Both the position numbers and the translations under genes were made by a program. A DNA stretch of 64,000 bases, taken from NCBI GenBank assembly GCA_025093555.1, contig JAIWNF010000058.1:62001-126000 (forward strand), written 5' to 3'. How positions within the stretch are numbered: position 1 is the stretch's first letter; the number at the start of each line of letters is the position of its first letter. The notes beneath the pieces were generated by a model. It was given only the letters and a program-made list of their open reading frames with translations, made no database searches and was not told the origin of the DNA. This document shows, in pieces, positions 10,657 through 22,214 of this stretch. Origin of the DNA: Circinella umbellata. Taxonomy: Eukaryota > Mucoromycota > Mucoromycetes > Mucorales > Lichtheimiaceae.

Positions 10657-10758
10657 CGCTTCGGCTAAATGAACCCCTACGCTTCGCTTCGGGTCATTCA
10701 ACGGAAAACACGTCGCAAGAGTGGTAAACCCCCCTTGACCCCCCAAAAAGATGCTTCG
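10657..10758 (-). repeat. GC-rich block with CGAAGC repeats at putative Helitron 5' end
   Basis: In otherwise AT-rich DNA, this block has the minus-strand motif CGAAGC four times (plus-strand GCTTCG at about 10658, 10681, 10686 and 10753) and two G-runs (GGGGGGTCAAGGGGGG). It lies 170-270 bp upstream of the first zinc-knuckle ATG. Rolling-circle elements often carry repeated or structured DNA near the 5' end, so an origin or promoter role is possible. The function is inference. Confidence 0.4.
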
Positions 10759-11264
10759 CGCCTGGTAGTGACGATGCCCAAGGCTGTATAGTTGTTTTGT
10801 GGATCCAGTCAAATAAAAGAAATAAGTGTGATAGTATAGCAATAAGATGTCTTTACAGTTGAATAATGTCATTTTATTAAACGAAAAGCAAAAATATTAA
10901 ATAATATTAATGCTATGACTGTATAATTTACTACTGTGGTAATAATATGGTGAGAATTACGTACTTTAGTTTTGTAATAATTACTGTCTTTGATAGATAA
11001 AAAAAATTAAAAGGGAGTGGGTTATTATTTATCGATCAGAGAGTATAATATTATTCACTGACACATTAACAGGTTGTTCAAGAAATTTCTGGAATTTAAT
11101 AAAAAAGGAACAAAATATATAAAAGTTAATAAAAGTAGGGTTGATCTTATCGAATTTGTACAAAAGCACGTAAGGGCTATTGTTGAAAGAAACATTAATA
11201 GTTTAAGATAAATGGATTCAATGTGTAAAAATTCATTATGAAAATGAAGGAGAAGGTGGAAGAG

Positions 11265-12180
11265 AAGAAAGGGAGAATATTTCATGATAGCCGACATTCT
11301 TTGTAATAAGGCGATAAGCTTGCCTATTCTAATTAGCGATTATAAACAAATCTCTGTAATCTGTAACGCGTCAAAAGGCAATGTATAGCTGATCATGCGA
11401 AAACATCTGATCAGGAAGATATACATAAACATGTGTTAATGGTTAACCTTGCAATTAGTTTATACTAACAAAAAGCAAGTTTAAGTGGAAATTATTCTCG
11501 AGATACTTCACACAGTAACCCAGAAGATTGTGAAGAGCTGAGAAGCTTAATTCGTGGTAGATAGACACGATTTCCAGCATAAATTCCACCTGTCCTGGCT
11601 AGTATTAAGTGTGAATGCAGTTTCTTGAAAATTAATTTTGTTATGTTACAAAGACCTTCTGCTGGATTCAAGAATAACAGGCTGGTTAAATTTTGGATGA
11701 AATTAATGGGGTAGAAATTCTTTCAAATTCAAACAAAATATAAAAGAAAAGCGGCTATGCTGAATAAATAACTTGCAATAATTATTTAATATAACAGAAA
11801 TGTAGCAAATTAACTTGTAAATATTTGCATTAATTACGGAAGCTGTCTTTTCTTTTTAGCAGATATGTGTGTTAGCTACGTAAAATAGACATTGTGGTTA
11901 AAAACTCGGCAGAAATTTGATTGGTATATCCTTCTCTAGGATTTGTATCTGCACTCAAATATTCACGATATTTAACCTGAAAATCAGTCATTGGCGGCAA
12001 CATTAATAAAATCGACCATAGCAGTTTTTGCTTAAAATATTGTTCTTCAGCAAAATATTGCAGATTAACTGTTATATTACTATTCCTTTAAATTTTGAGT
12101 TTATGTTTTATCCTCTCATATAGCAACGTTGCCGATCAAGAACAAAATATAGTCCGAAGCTGCGGAGTGAAATTTATTAC
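11265..12180 (-). pseudogene. Second Helitron fragment: C-terminal half of Pif1 helicase
   Basis: There is no long frame, but stepwise translation of the minus strand recovers successive conserved blocks of the Helitron helicase C-terminus. These are AKTAMVDFINVAAND then FSG (about 12050-11975), REYLSADTNPREGYTNQISA with EFLTT (about 11970-11890), NLTSLLFLNPAEGLCNIT (about 11690-11640), ILARTGGIYAGNRVYLPRIK with LLSSSQSSG (about 11610-11520), FPLKLAF, HVYVYLPDQMFSHDQLYIAF, RVTDYRDLFIIAN and NRQAYRLITKNVGYHEIF (ending near 11270). Stops interrupt it, including TAA at 11492-11494 just before FPLKLAF and TGA at 11984-11986. It lies upstream of the Helitron N-terminus, so it is either the tail of a second element in tandem or a displaced part of the first. 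Confidence 0.8.
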
Positions 12181-12789
12181 TGATCCGATGTCCAATGATG
12201 ATATAGAATATCATAGTTGTGGAAAAGACTTTTTACTATGATAAAAAAAACTACAAATATGGATGTGGAGAGACACATGTAATAGATTTTTGCAAAAAAA
12301 TAAAAACATAACCAAAGACAAACTTTGCCTTTCGATTGATAGTGAAATCATTACAATTTTTATAGTAGCAATAGGTTGAAACAAAAACCCTTTCTGCAGA
12401 CAACTTTTTTGTTTTTATATCGGAATAGCTGACAATTATCTTTAAAATACAGTGAGCAAATGAAAAGCGAAAAAATAGGAATTCAAAGGCAGAGTATCTT
12501 ACAAAAAAGGAAATTTTAAGGTTCAACTATATTAATATTCTAGTTTTTGGATAGTAGCTTTTTTATAAGGTCGTTTGTACACAAGCTTGATTATCATACA
12601 TGAAAGAAAGTATATTATATCAACAGCCATAACTATTCTACTATATAGTCTCAGCACTTTGAACGTCTATCATGTATAATAAAGTCATTAGTCCATGATA
12701 ATAGTAGTCAATCAAATGCAACATGAAGAACTGTTTTATTATGAATATATTAATTATTGGTGAAAAGACTTACAAGTTCTGCATTGTAT

Positions 12790-13076
12790 GTCACGGTCTA
12801 TTAATATAGAAAAGAGTGGTATGAGCCACAATGTTGTAATCCGTGGTGGCGAGCAAATAGCTTGTTCATCAGGACCATCAAAATAATATACCAAAGGCTG
12901 TGATGTTAACGACACCACGGCAAACTACGTGGTTAAGCTTCCTCCCCAGCCTACCCATCTCATTCAACCTTCTAAATTTTTCCAGCTATCATACCATACC
13001 AACGCTGAACAAACAACATGGGTTGGTCTTCCCGCTTATATTTATAACGATAATAAAATATGTATTTCAAGAAGTT
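12790..13076 (+). pseudogene. Exon-like island, unidentified protein fragment
   Basis: The plus frame reads SRSINIEKSGMSHNVVIRGG then EQIACSSGPSK, a TAA, YTKGCDVNDTTANYVVKLPP, then PSKFFQLSYHTNAEQTTWVG and LPAYIYNDNKICISR. Codon use and composition (Cys, Asn-Asp-Thr-Thr, Pro, aromatic pairs) look like a folded, possibly secreted, protein and unlike the surrounding AT-rich frames. One in-frame stop lies between the two halves (about 12885). I do not recognise the family. It could be a broken host gene, a transposon-carried fragment, or an exon whose partners I cannot see. Confidence 0.3.
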
Positions 13077-13107
<31 letters not shown>

Positions 13108-13125
13108 TTATATATTTATATATTT
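13077..13125 (+). repeat. TTA/TTATA microsatellite
   Basis: A run of about ten TTA/ATT units followed by TATAT/TTATA units directly follows the exon-like island. Confidence 0.8.
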
Positions 13126-15785
13126 TGGATCGTGTTGACCTGAAATCTACGTTTCCTATTGTAATAAATCATCTAATTTCCTGAATTCGGAATAGCAACA
13201 GTCTATTCACAATAACTCGCTTCAAGGAATATAGATATTCTTATGCGCAAACATACAACTGAATAATCCCTATATTTTATATTCTTTTACATCCCCCAGT
13301 GTAATTTTGTTGGTCCCACTGTTATCACGTCGGCAATGCTGGCCATTATTGTATGTTGGAGGTAAGTCCATTTCTATATTCATATTTCGTAGTACTGAAA
13401 ATGAGTTAACATAGCAATAGGCTGACACATACGTTACTCTTCCAATTGTTTCTGTTTTTGCCTTGAGATTTCAGTGTCGCTCTTGTCTTCTTTTCGCTCT
13501 AAACGGTATTACAAAGAATAGTGGTATTCTTGTTTAAAGAGACAAAAAGATACAGCGAACAGGAATATTTCAAAGTAATGAACCAAGAAAAAGAGACGGG
13601 CAAAAGTGCATTTTTATTTGTTACGGTGCAACTAATACATAGAGGATATACAAATATGGCACGATGATTTTCATCACAAAACTCGCCAGTATGCTAAGGC
13701 CGACATCGCCTACCATCTGTTAAAGAGAATTTCTTTTTTTGAGTTTCAGGAAAAGTGAATTTATTGACGGCCATTGAAATTATGTGATCAAATCAGTGCT
13801 GGTCACTCACGCAGCCTATGAGTAATTTAGCTCTTGTGCACAGTCGATGTCAGGCTTTAATTAGTGAAGCCAATATACTGAACAAGGCACATCCATATAT
13901 CAATGCAAAACCATTGTTCTCAAAAAAAATTATTTCCATAGTTCCTGTCGTGGACCATATATTATAGCGTTATAATAATAATAGTAACAGATATAGTGCA
14001 TTAAAAGTATAAATAAACCAAATTAACTTTATCCAATATAATGTAGCATATTTAACTTTACTGATGCCAACTCTATAGTGTTATATATTTCCACCAGTTT
14101 CCTACTGCGGAAACTGCCAACACTAGATTAAATCAAGAAGACCGTCTTATGTGGCTATATAAATATTTTCATCTTCTTTTAATTTTGGTACTTTTACTAC
14201 TTTTGTCTCCTTTTTCTTCTTGTACTTTTCTCTTTTGTCCCTATATTCCGTTGTACTGTATTTTTCCATCAAATGTCACTAATTCTGGCATTTTATTTAA
14301 TAATGGTTTGAATTATAATCGATCTTCTTTCTGATATCGTCGAAAATTTTTTTGTGTTAATGCGAGGTGTTCTTGAATATTATTTTGTAAACGGCTTATA
14401 GAGTCAATATTCTTCTCTTCTTTACTATGAATGATTGAAAATCGGTATGTTTGTATGTAAGTCTAATATCCATCATGCGATGTTTCCTTGAGTCATTTTT
14501 GCTGATAGAATTGATTCAAGTGCGCGGTGGTAAGTATAGAAGAAGCTTTCAAAATATCAAAGCAAGAAAAGAAACCTATTTTTTTAGTGTCGGATATAGT
14601 ACATGCCAATATGTTTTAAAGCTTATATATAATCTATGTTGCATGTTGATTCAATTCAGGTATAAAAAATTTATGCAACTTGTTTTATTCTTCTTTTTTT
14701 AGTTGGTGTCATGTGATGGAATCATTTGAAAAATGATAAAGTGGCCGATGTTATGAATAAGTTTTATATTAATATCAAAGGTATATATATATACAGTAGA
14801 GGTTTTATTTGTTTGGCTATTTTCTTTACTGGTATTGTTCATAATTTATATATCATCCTTTTGGTTCTAATATAAAATGATACTTATTGTATAGTGGATC
14901 GGTAAGCAAACTGTGATAAATTGTAATGGATTAATTAATTTATCTGATAATGATAATAACTCAAACACACACACGTTTTTTTGGGCCAGCTAGTCAAATG
15001 AAGTGTAAGTATTCTATATTCATAAAATTTTTTTTCCCTCGCTGCTCCCTTACTTTAGACAATATTATATAATACTTATTATTTTTTTACTAACAATGAC
15101 ATGTAATTCTTTATTATGACTGTAGTTCCCAAGACAGCTGGCACAATCTTCAAGGTCCCCAGGGTCCAAGGCTCCTGGGTGGTTCCTTGTGGATACTCAA
15201 ACCTTATGTCATTGTAACGTTTTCCCATTTTGTAAAAAAAGCTATGTAACGGTATTGTATGGCAGAGACCATCCACAGGGAACTAATTTTTTTTTATCCA
15301 GGTTGGTGTGCCCGAGAGGGAAGAAGCATTGGCCTGTCTTACTTGATAAGCATTATATCTTTGTAACTTTTAGATACATATCATTAAACAATTGTGTAAG
15401 ATTTCAATTGTTCTCATTAAAATTTATTTTTCTTTTTTTTTACATGTCAAAATATAATCTGGCGGGCTCCTTTCAATTTGTTTATGCCAAGTTAATATAT
15501 ATATATATAGTGGGGATAATTGTGAACGGACTACTACTATTAATAGTATCATGACTATGTATTGATAACACTTCATTTATTAGCTTGCTATCTTCATTTC
15601 ATATCAATTTTTTTTTATTTTATGTTTCTTATACATATTATAGCATTTTGATGGGATCCCGTTAAATTAGCAAAAATAAAAATTGAGAACTCTATAATGT
15701 AGTTGTAGGTATGTTGCTTTACTCTAGATGAATGGCGAAACTTTATTGTGTGCTTTTTTAAAAAACAAAAAAGAAAAAACTTTTT

Positions 15786-17839
<2,054 letters not shown>

Positions 17840-18413
17840 TGGGAAAAAAATATAACATATATTTATAAATAATAATAGAAACTTAAAACTGTAAATAGAA
17901 ACAACATAAAAGAGGAAGTCGGGCAACCAATAATCCAAGTTGTAGATTAATTGGAGGAATTAAAGACTTTACTCAGAAAACAAGAATATAGAATATTAAA
18001 TTAAACATGTTGTGATGGTACCTAATAGGTTCAAAAGAGTTTGATCTATTTGATGTATTATTATTATTAGTTCAAGCTTATTATTTTTTTATCCAACTTA
18101 TTATATAGCTTCATTATTACTAATTTGACATCTTCCAGTAGAGTATATCAACTACCTATGAACATATTTATAACATATAAAGCGCTTGTCTGTAAAAGGA
18201 AAATTGTGCCACATTTCAGCCTATTTTTTTTCACCTCACTGACAATGAAAGGAGACATGTTATTATTCATTTATTTCATATATTATCATCTATCAGTTGA
18301 AAAAAATCTATATGACATACAAGGAACCTGCTAAAACTAAATAGTAATAATAATAATAATAATAATATAAGCATTTCCCATATAAATGCACTTGGTAAAT
18401 GGGCGTTATACAG
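17840..18413. other. Intergenic, upstream of NDR kinase gene
   Basis: This 574-bp spacer contains the 5' region of the kinase gene and the 3' flank of the pyridoxal kinase gene, both on the minus strand. An AAT microsatellite lies at about 18344-18367. No gene is seen. Confidence 0.6.
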
Positions 18414-19997
18414 TTACAGCTTGGTCATCTTGATAGATTCATTGTTACCCACTAGTTCGGGTTCTTCAATAGCTTGTCTTGATTTAACCATTTGTATTTC
18501 ACAACAGCGTACAAGGGCAGAAGTTTCTGGTCTACCATCAATAAATTCGCGTTCACCATTGGTAATCTTGTTTATATATTTTACTTGTTTTTCCCAGGTT
18601 CCTTTCGTTACAGCATTAACAGACAATACAACCAACTTGGTAGCTCCAGCTAATGATGGTATGGGTTTTTTCAATTCTTCTTGCCAACGAGCCACAACCA
18701 ATGCAGAAAACATGTCACCTGTACCACTGAAATAACCACGATAGGTAGGAAATGCAATAAGATGTTGTTGAGAGACATCACTGTTTTGATCCATTTGACT
18801 GGAAAGACAATAAAGTGATTCGTCCGTAGCGTTGGGTAACAAAATTTCATTTGGTACATCCTTTACAGGAACTTTAAGTGTTGTAATAATAACATTTGGC
18901 ACACCAAGTAAATGTAACTTATTTGCTGCTTCTTTAGCGGAGGCGAGTGAATCAATTCTGACATCTGCTAAAATTCTATTTTGAAAACGAGATGGTTTTC
19001 AAATATCATTAGTCAAAATCGTAATAAATATTTTTTTTTCTTTTTTTTCTTTTGTTTGTTAATACGTTACTCGGCTTCGAACTGATTTGGTGTTACTACA
19101 TTGGCAACTTGCATGATATCTCGATAAAGTGGTACGATTTCAGGTGCTACGTACAAACGACCCCAATCTCCCATAACAGGGTCACATACTACACATAAAT
19201 GATTAATAAATACAAAATACAATGATCCATTTCAAATCAGTCGTCTTTTTTAGTTACCATATATAAGTTTTGGGTTAATGGTTTCAAGTTTTCGAATAAA
19301 GCGTTTAATTGTATCGAGAATTGCATAGTTACCAATGTAACCTTAATATTGTAATTAATGTGATAAGATAAATACAGGTGAGTCACACGATGATGCAATA
19401 ATATTAATATTTATTTTTTGTCATTAATTACCAGTAAGAATATGACTGTAATCATCCGTAAGTCCATTATTTTCTAGTCCATCAAAAAGTTCTTGAACAT
19501 CTGTATCTCCAAGTCTTTTACCAGTCCATGAAGGGTATCCTTTTTTTTTTGCATGTATTAATATCAAAACGATATATCAAACTTTTGAAGAAAATAAAAA
19601 GTGATCATGAAAATGTATGATAATATTGCTGATAAGAAATATCATATATATGATATGTATGTACCTGTATGATTCGAAAATTGAACTGTATTTAACACAT
19701 CCACATCAAATCCAAGCAGCTGTAATGGAAATACCGCAGCTTTATTTCCTATTTATATAATTTATTCATACATCCAAAGTTTTACTTGCTTCAGTTAAAA
19801 ATAAAGTGGTTTCAGGAAAGTTATTAAGACGTTTTTCTTACCACAATAACCAGACACCTATTTCATTTTTTTACAATTTATAATTTGAATGGGTAATTTA
19901 TAACGTTAAGAGTTTTAATGTCATTAAGAAATATTAAAATGGTTACCATATGCGATTGAATGCTTAATACTCGATAATCATCATTTTCGTCACTCAT
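18414..19997 (-). CDS. Pyridoxal kinase
   Basis: The gene phosphorylates pyridoxal, pyridoxine or pyridoxamine with ATP in the vitamin B6 salvage pathway (cytosol). Seven exons give 340 aa: 19997-19947, 19857-19842, 19748-19665, 19539-19432, 19341-19258, 19188-19071 and 18975-18414. Family motifs, in order: [20 protein letters not shown] at the N-terminus, the substrate loop [50 protein letters not shown], and the ATP-site anion hole [15 protein letters not shown] near the C-terminus. The second exon is only 16 nt but is needed for the conserved VSGYCGNKA. Length fits the family (about 310-350 aa). It diverges from the POLR2M-like gene across 186 bp. Confidence 0.95.
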
Positions 19998-20183
19998 GAT
20001 CTATTATATATGCTTTTTTTTTTTGGCTAAAAAGGTTTGAAACTTTTTTGCCTAAAGAAGAAAAAAAAAGCGGAGCGAAATTGTTGTCTTCAAGGGAATT
20101 TTGTGCTTTCATGTAAACCGCTCTCTTTTTTTTCGCCTATATATTTTCTCAGTAATAACCACTTTTTTTAAAAAAACAAAGAA
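19998..20183. promoter_or_regulatory. Bidirectional promoter with 28-bp dyad
   Basis: This 186-bp region separates the ATGs of the divergent pyridoxal kinase and POLR2M-like genes. It contains an imperfect 28-bp palindrome at 20025-20052 (GGCTAAAAAGGTTTGAAACT then TTTTTGCC), in which 12 of 14 opposing positions pair. No TATA box is evident on either side. A shared operator is inference. Confidence 0.4.
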
Positions 20184-21274
20184 ATGGAAGACGGTAATAC
20201 GCAAGCGATTTTTTCAGAGTTTCAAAAGGCTCAAAATGCACGACCTGTACGTGGTGTACCAAACAATCGACTCATGGATGGCATGTCGACCTCTCTTACT
20301 CGTAAACTTGACACAATGTCAAGACAAGAGTTGATCGATCTAAGAGAACGTAATGAGAAACTATTAAATAACCCGTAAGTTATACGTATTTGTAGTATCA
20401 ACGTTTTTTTTTTTAAGAAAATGTTACATCTAATATATTAATTTGTTAAATGAAGAGGCTTAATGACTACATTACCAGATAAAGGAGAAAAGTTAAAGAA
20501 AAGTATTGAACAAATTGATGAACTATTACGAAAACAAGATATTGCTGATGGAATGTTAGGATTATCTGTAAGTCCCCCATCATCAGATACTATTAGAAAA
20601 CGATCTGTGGATCAAGCAATGGAATTAGCGGATAATGCGACAAATAGTACTAGTAGTTTATTAGCAACCAAAACAACAGAATTTCAGGTAATTTAAAGCT
20701 GCATAAATATTTCGGGTTTAAAACCTAAAAGAAAATAAAAGCTGACGTATATAGTTTTCAGCCAAAAACAAGGATGATGAGTATGGATGAATCAATGAAA
20801 TTACAAGAAGCTCAACAACAACAAGTCAAGGTAATATACATAAGAAATTACAAAATTCATTTGTTTGATTACGTTATACTACTTTTACTCATATTCTTTA
20901 ATTATATTATGGTAGGATGAGAAAATAAAACGACAATTACAAGCATTAAAACCAAAAGCACCAAGAACATCTGAAAGCTTAGCAGATGATTTAAGGTAAA
21001 AGTGTAAAGTAAATTTATTATTACAAAATGAATGGAATTGAAATCCTCTAACTTTGAGAATACATCATAAATAAATATTAGTTTATCCATGACTCGTATG
21101 CAACTTGATCCAGAAACTGGTCCACACTTACACAGACCACAAGATGATGATCCAGGATCTGAATATGATGAACCAGATAGTGATGATCAAGATTCCATTG
21201 ATGAAGCAAATTATGATAGTTTATATGATGATGAAGGGTTTGAGGAAGAAGATAGTGAAAATGAACGAAACTAA
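20184..21274 (+). CDS. POLR2M/Gdown1-like acidic protein
   Basis: Five exons (20184-20374, 20456-20687, 20762-20830, 20916-20995, 21082-21274) give 254 aa. The N-terminal part has TRKLDTMSRQELIDLRERNE, then KLLNNPGLMTTLPDKGEKLK and KSIEQIDELLRKQDI. This spacing of a short helix, a Leu-Leu-x-Asn-Pro turn and LPDKGxKL resembles the conserved segment of animal POLR2M (Gdown1), a subunit that modulates RNA polymerase II initiation. A Gln-rich middle (QEAQQQQVKDEKI) follows, and the C-terminal third is strongly acidic (many Asp/Glu, ending EEEDSENERN). The family call is by pattern only. The gene is tail-to-tail with the ZCCHC9-like gene and their stop codons overlap. Confidence 0.6.
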
Positions 21275-22214
21275 AATTTGACAACCTTTTTCTTTGGCTT
21301 TTCTTGTACATTTTTCTTTTCTTCTTGTTTTTCTTTTTGTGTTTCTTCTGTCAGCTTTTGTTTTTCCTCAACAAAGATATGATAATCATCATCGTCAGCA
21401 CCTTGCTCAAGATCAATTTTTCCAACAGCGGTTGTACCAGCTTCATTTTTAGTCAATTTGCAGTCTTTTGCCAGATGATCTACTTGACTACAGAATCGAC
21501 ATCCACCACCATTAGGATATAATCCCTTGTCATTTTCTGGACATTTACTTGATAAATGACCTTCTTTTTTGCATACAAAACATTTGGCAAAGGGTAACAC
21601 ACCTAAAAAAAAAAGTATATTAATTATTAGTGACAAAATTATATAATTACTAGAAGCAATAACTTTTGCTATCATAATATTAAACTTACCCTCTTTTCTT
21701 GGTTTTCGACATTTGCTTAAAGAATGTTCAGTCGATCCACAATTATAACAAATTCCTTGAGCTGTATTTTTACCTTGAGGACAAGATCCTACTGAATGTC
21801 CTTTTTGTCTACAACCGAAGCAAACCTTTTTTTTCAAATTCGTTAATATAAAATGATCATGATCTATTCGTACCATTTTCACCCTCTTTTTTTACTGTAT
21901 TCTTACTGTTGATCGTTCTTTTGCAAGGTGTCGTCTCTTTTTACGTTGATTATCTTCTTTGTTAAAGTTTTGTTCTAATAGTAGAGAAAAAAAACAAGAA
22001 TTGTATTAGTGTTTTCTTTTTTATAATGGTATATAATGACTAAAAGCTTGCATAAATAATTACTGGCTGGTCGTTTTCGTTTGTGATCGTCATTTTTGTT
22101 GTTATTATCAGTTTTTTCTTCTGTAGGCTTTCCTGCTTTTAATGGAGTCACCTTGAAAGATTCGTCAGCCTTGACGTGTTGTTTCTTTTTGCCCATAGTA
22201 GTATATCGAGTCAT
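21271..22214 (-). CDS. ZCCHC9-like zinc-knuckle protein (reading-frame problem at 21892)
   Basis: Four CCHC knuckles appear in order: CFGCRQKGHSVGSCP, CYNCGSTEHSLSKCR, CFVCKKEGHLSSKCP with NDKGLYPNGG, and CRFCSQVDHLAKDC. This arrangement, including the ENDKGLYPNGGGC spacer, is characteristic of ZCCHC9 and its S. pombe counterpart, which are nucleolar RNA-binding proteins. The N-terminus (MTRYTTMGKKKQHVKADESF) is Lys-rich. Exons: 22214-22064, 21974-21690 and 21602-21271. Within the second exon an in-frame TAA occurs at 21892-21894, just before KKRVKMVRIDHDHF. It would be removed by a 21-nt GTAAGA...AAAG segment (21906-21886), or translation may start at the ATG near 21876. The C-terminal tail is a Lys/Glu-rich coiled-coil-like stretch ending KKKVVKF. 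Confidence 0.8.

Larger units (their letters stand above)
6645..10758 (-). mobile_element. Decayed Helitron (rolling-circle transposon)
   Basis: Reading along the minus strand, the order is two zinc knuckles (10486-10300), the conserved Helitron N-terminal region (10080-9200), the HUH Rep nuclease (9190-8110), the linker region (8130-7300) and the N-terminal half of a Pif1-family helicase (7300-6718). This is the canonical Rep-Hel order. The reading frame is broken by at least two in-frame stops (8916-8918, 9651-9653) and several one-base frameshifts (near 10000, 8120 and 7505), and the helicase ends after motif III. A GC-rich block with CGAAGC repeats at 10657-10758 probably belongs to the 5' terminal region; a start at A|TCTTTTTGGGGGG (about 10752, minus strand) would fit the TC 5' end. 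The 3' terminus was not found. Confidence 0.9.
12181..15785. other. Gene-poor AT-rich region
   Basis: These 3.6 kb have no gene I can model. Landmarks are an exon-like island at 12790-13076, a TTA/ATA microsatellite at about 13077-13125, a short exon-like stretch on the plus strand at about 13309-13360 ending at GTAAGT, and a somewhat GC-richer patch at 15120-15345 with a 16-bp imperfect inverted repeat. The remaining short frames are Ile/Tyr/Phe-rich and look like chance frames in AT-rich DNA. Confidence 0.5.
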
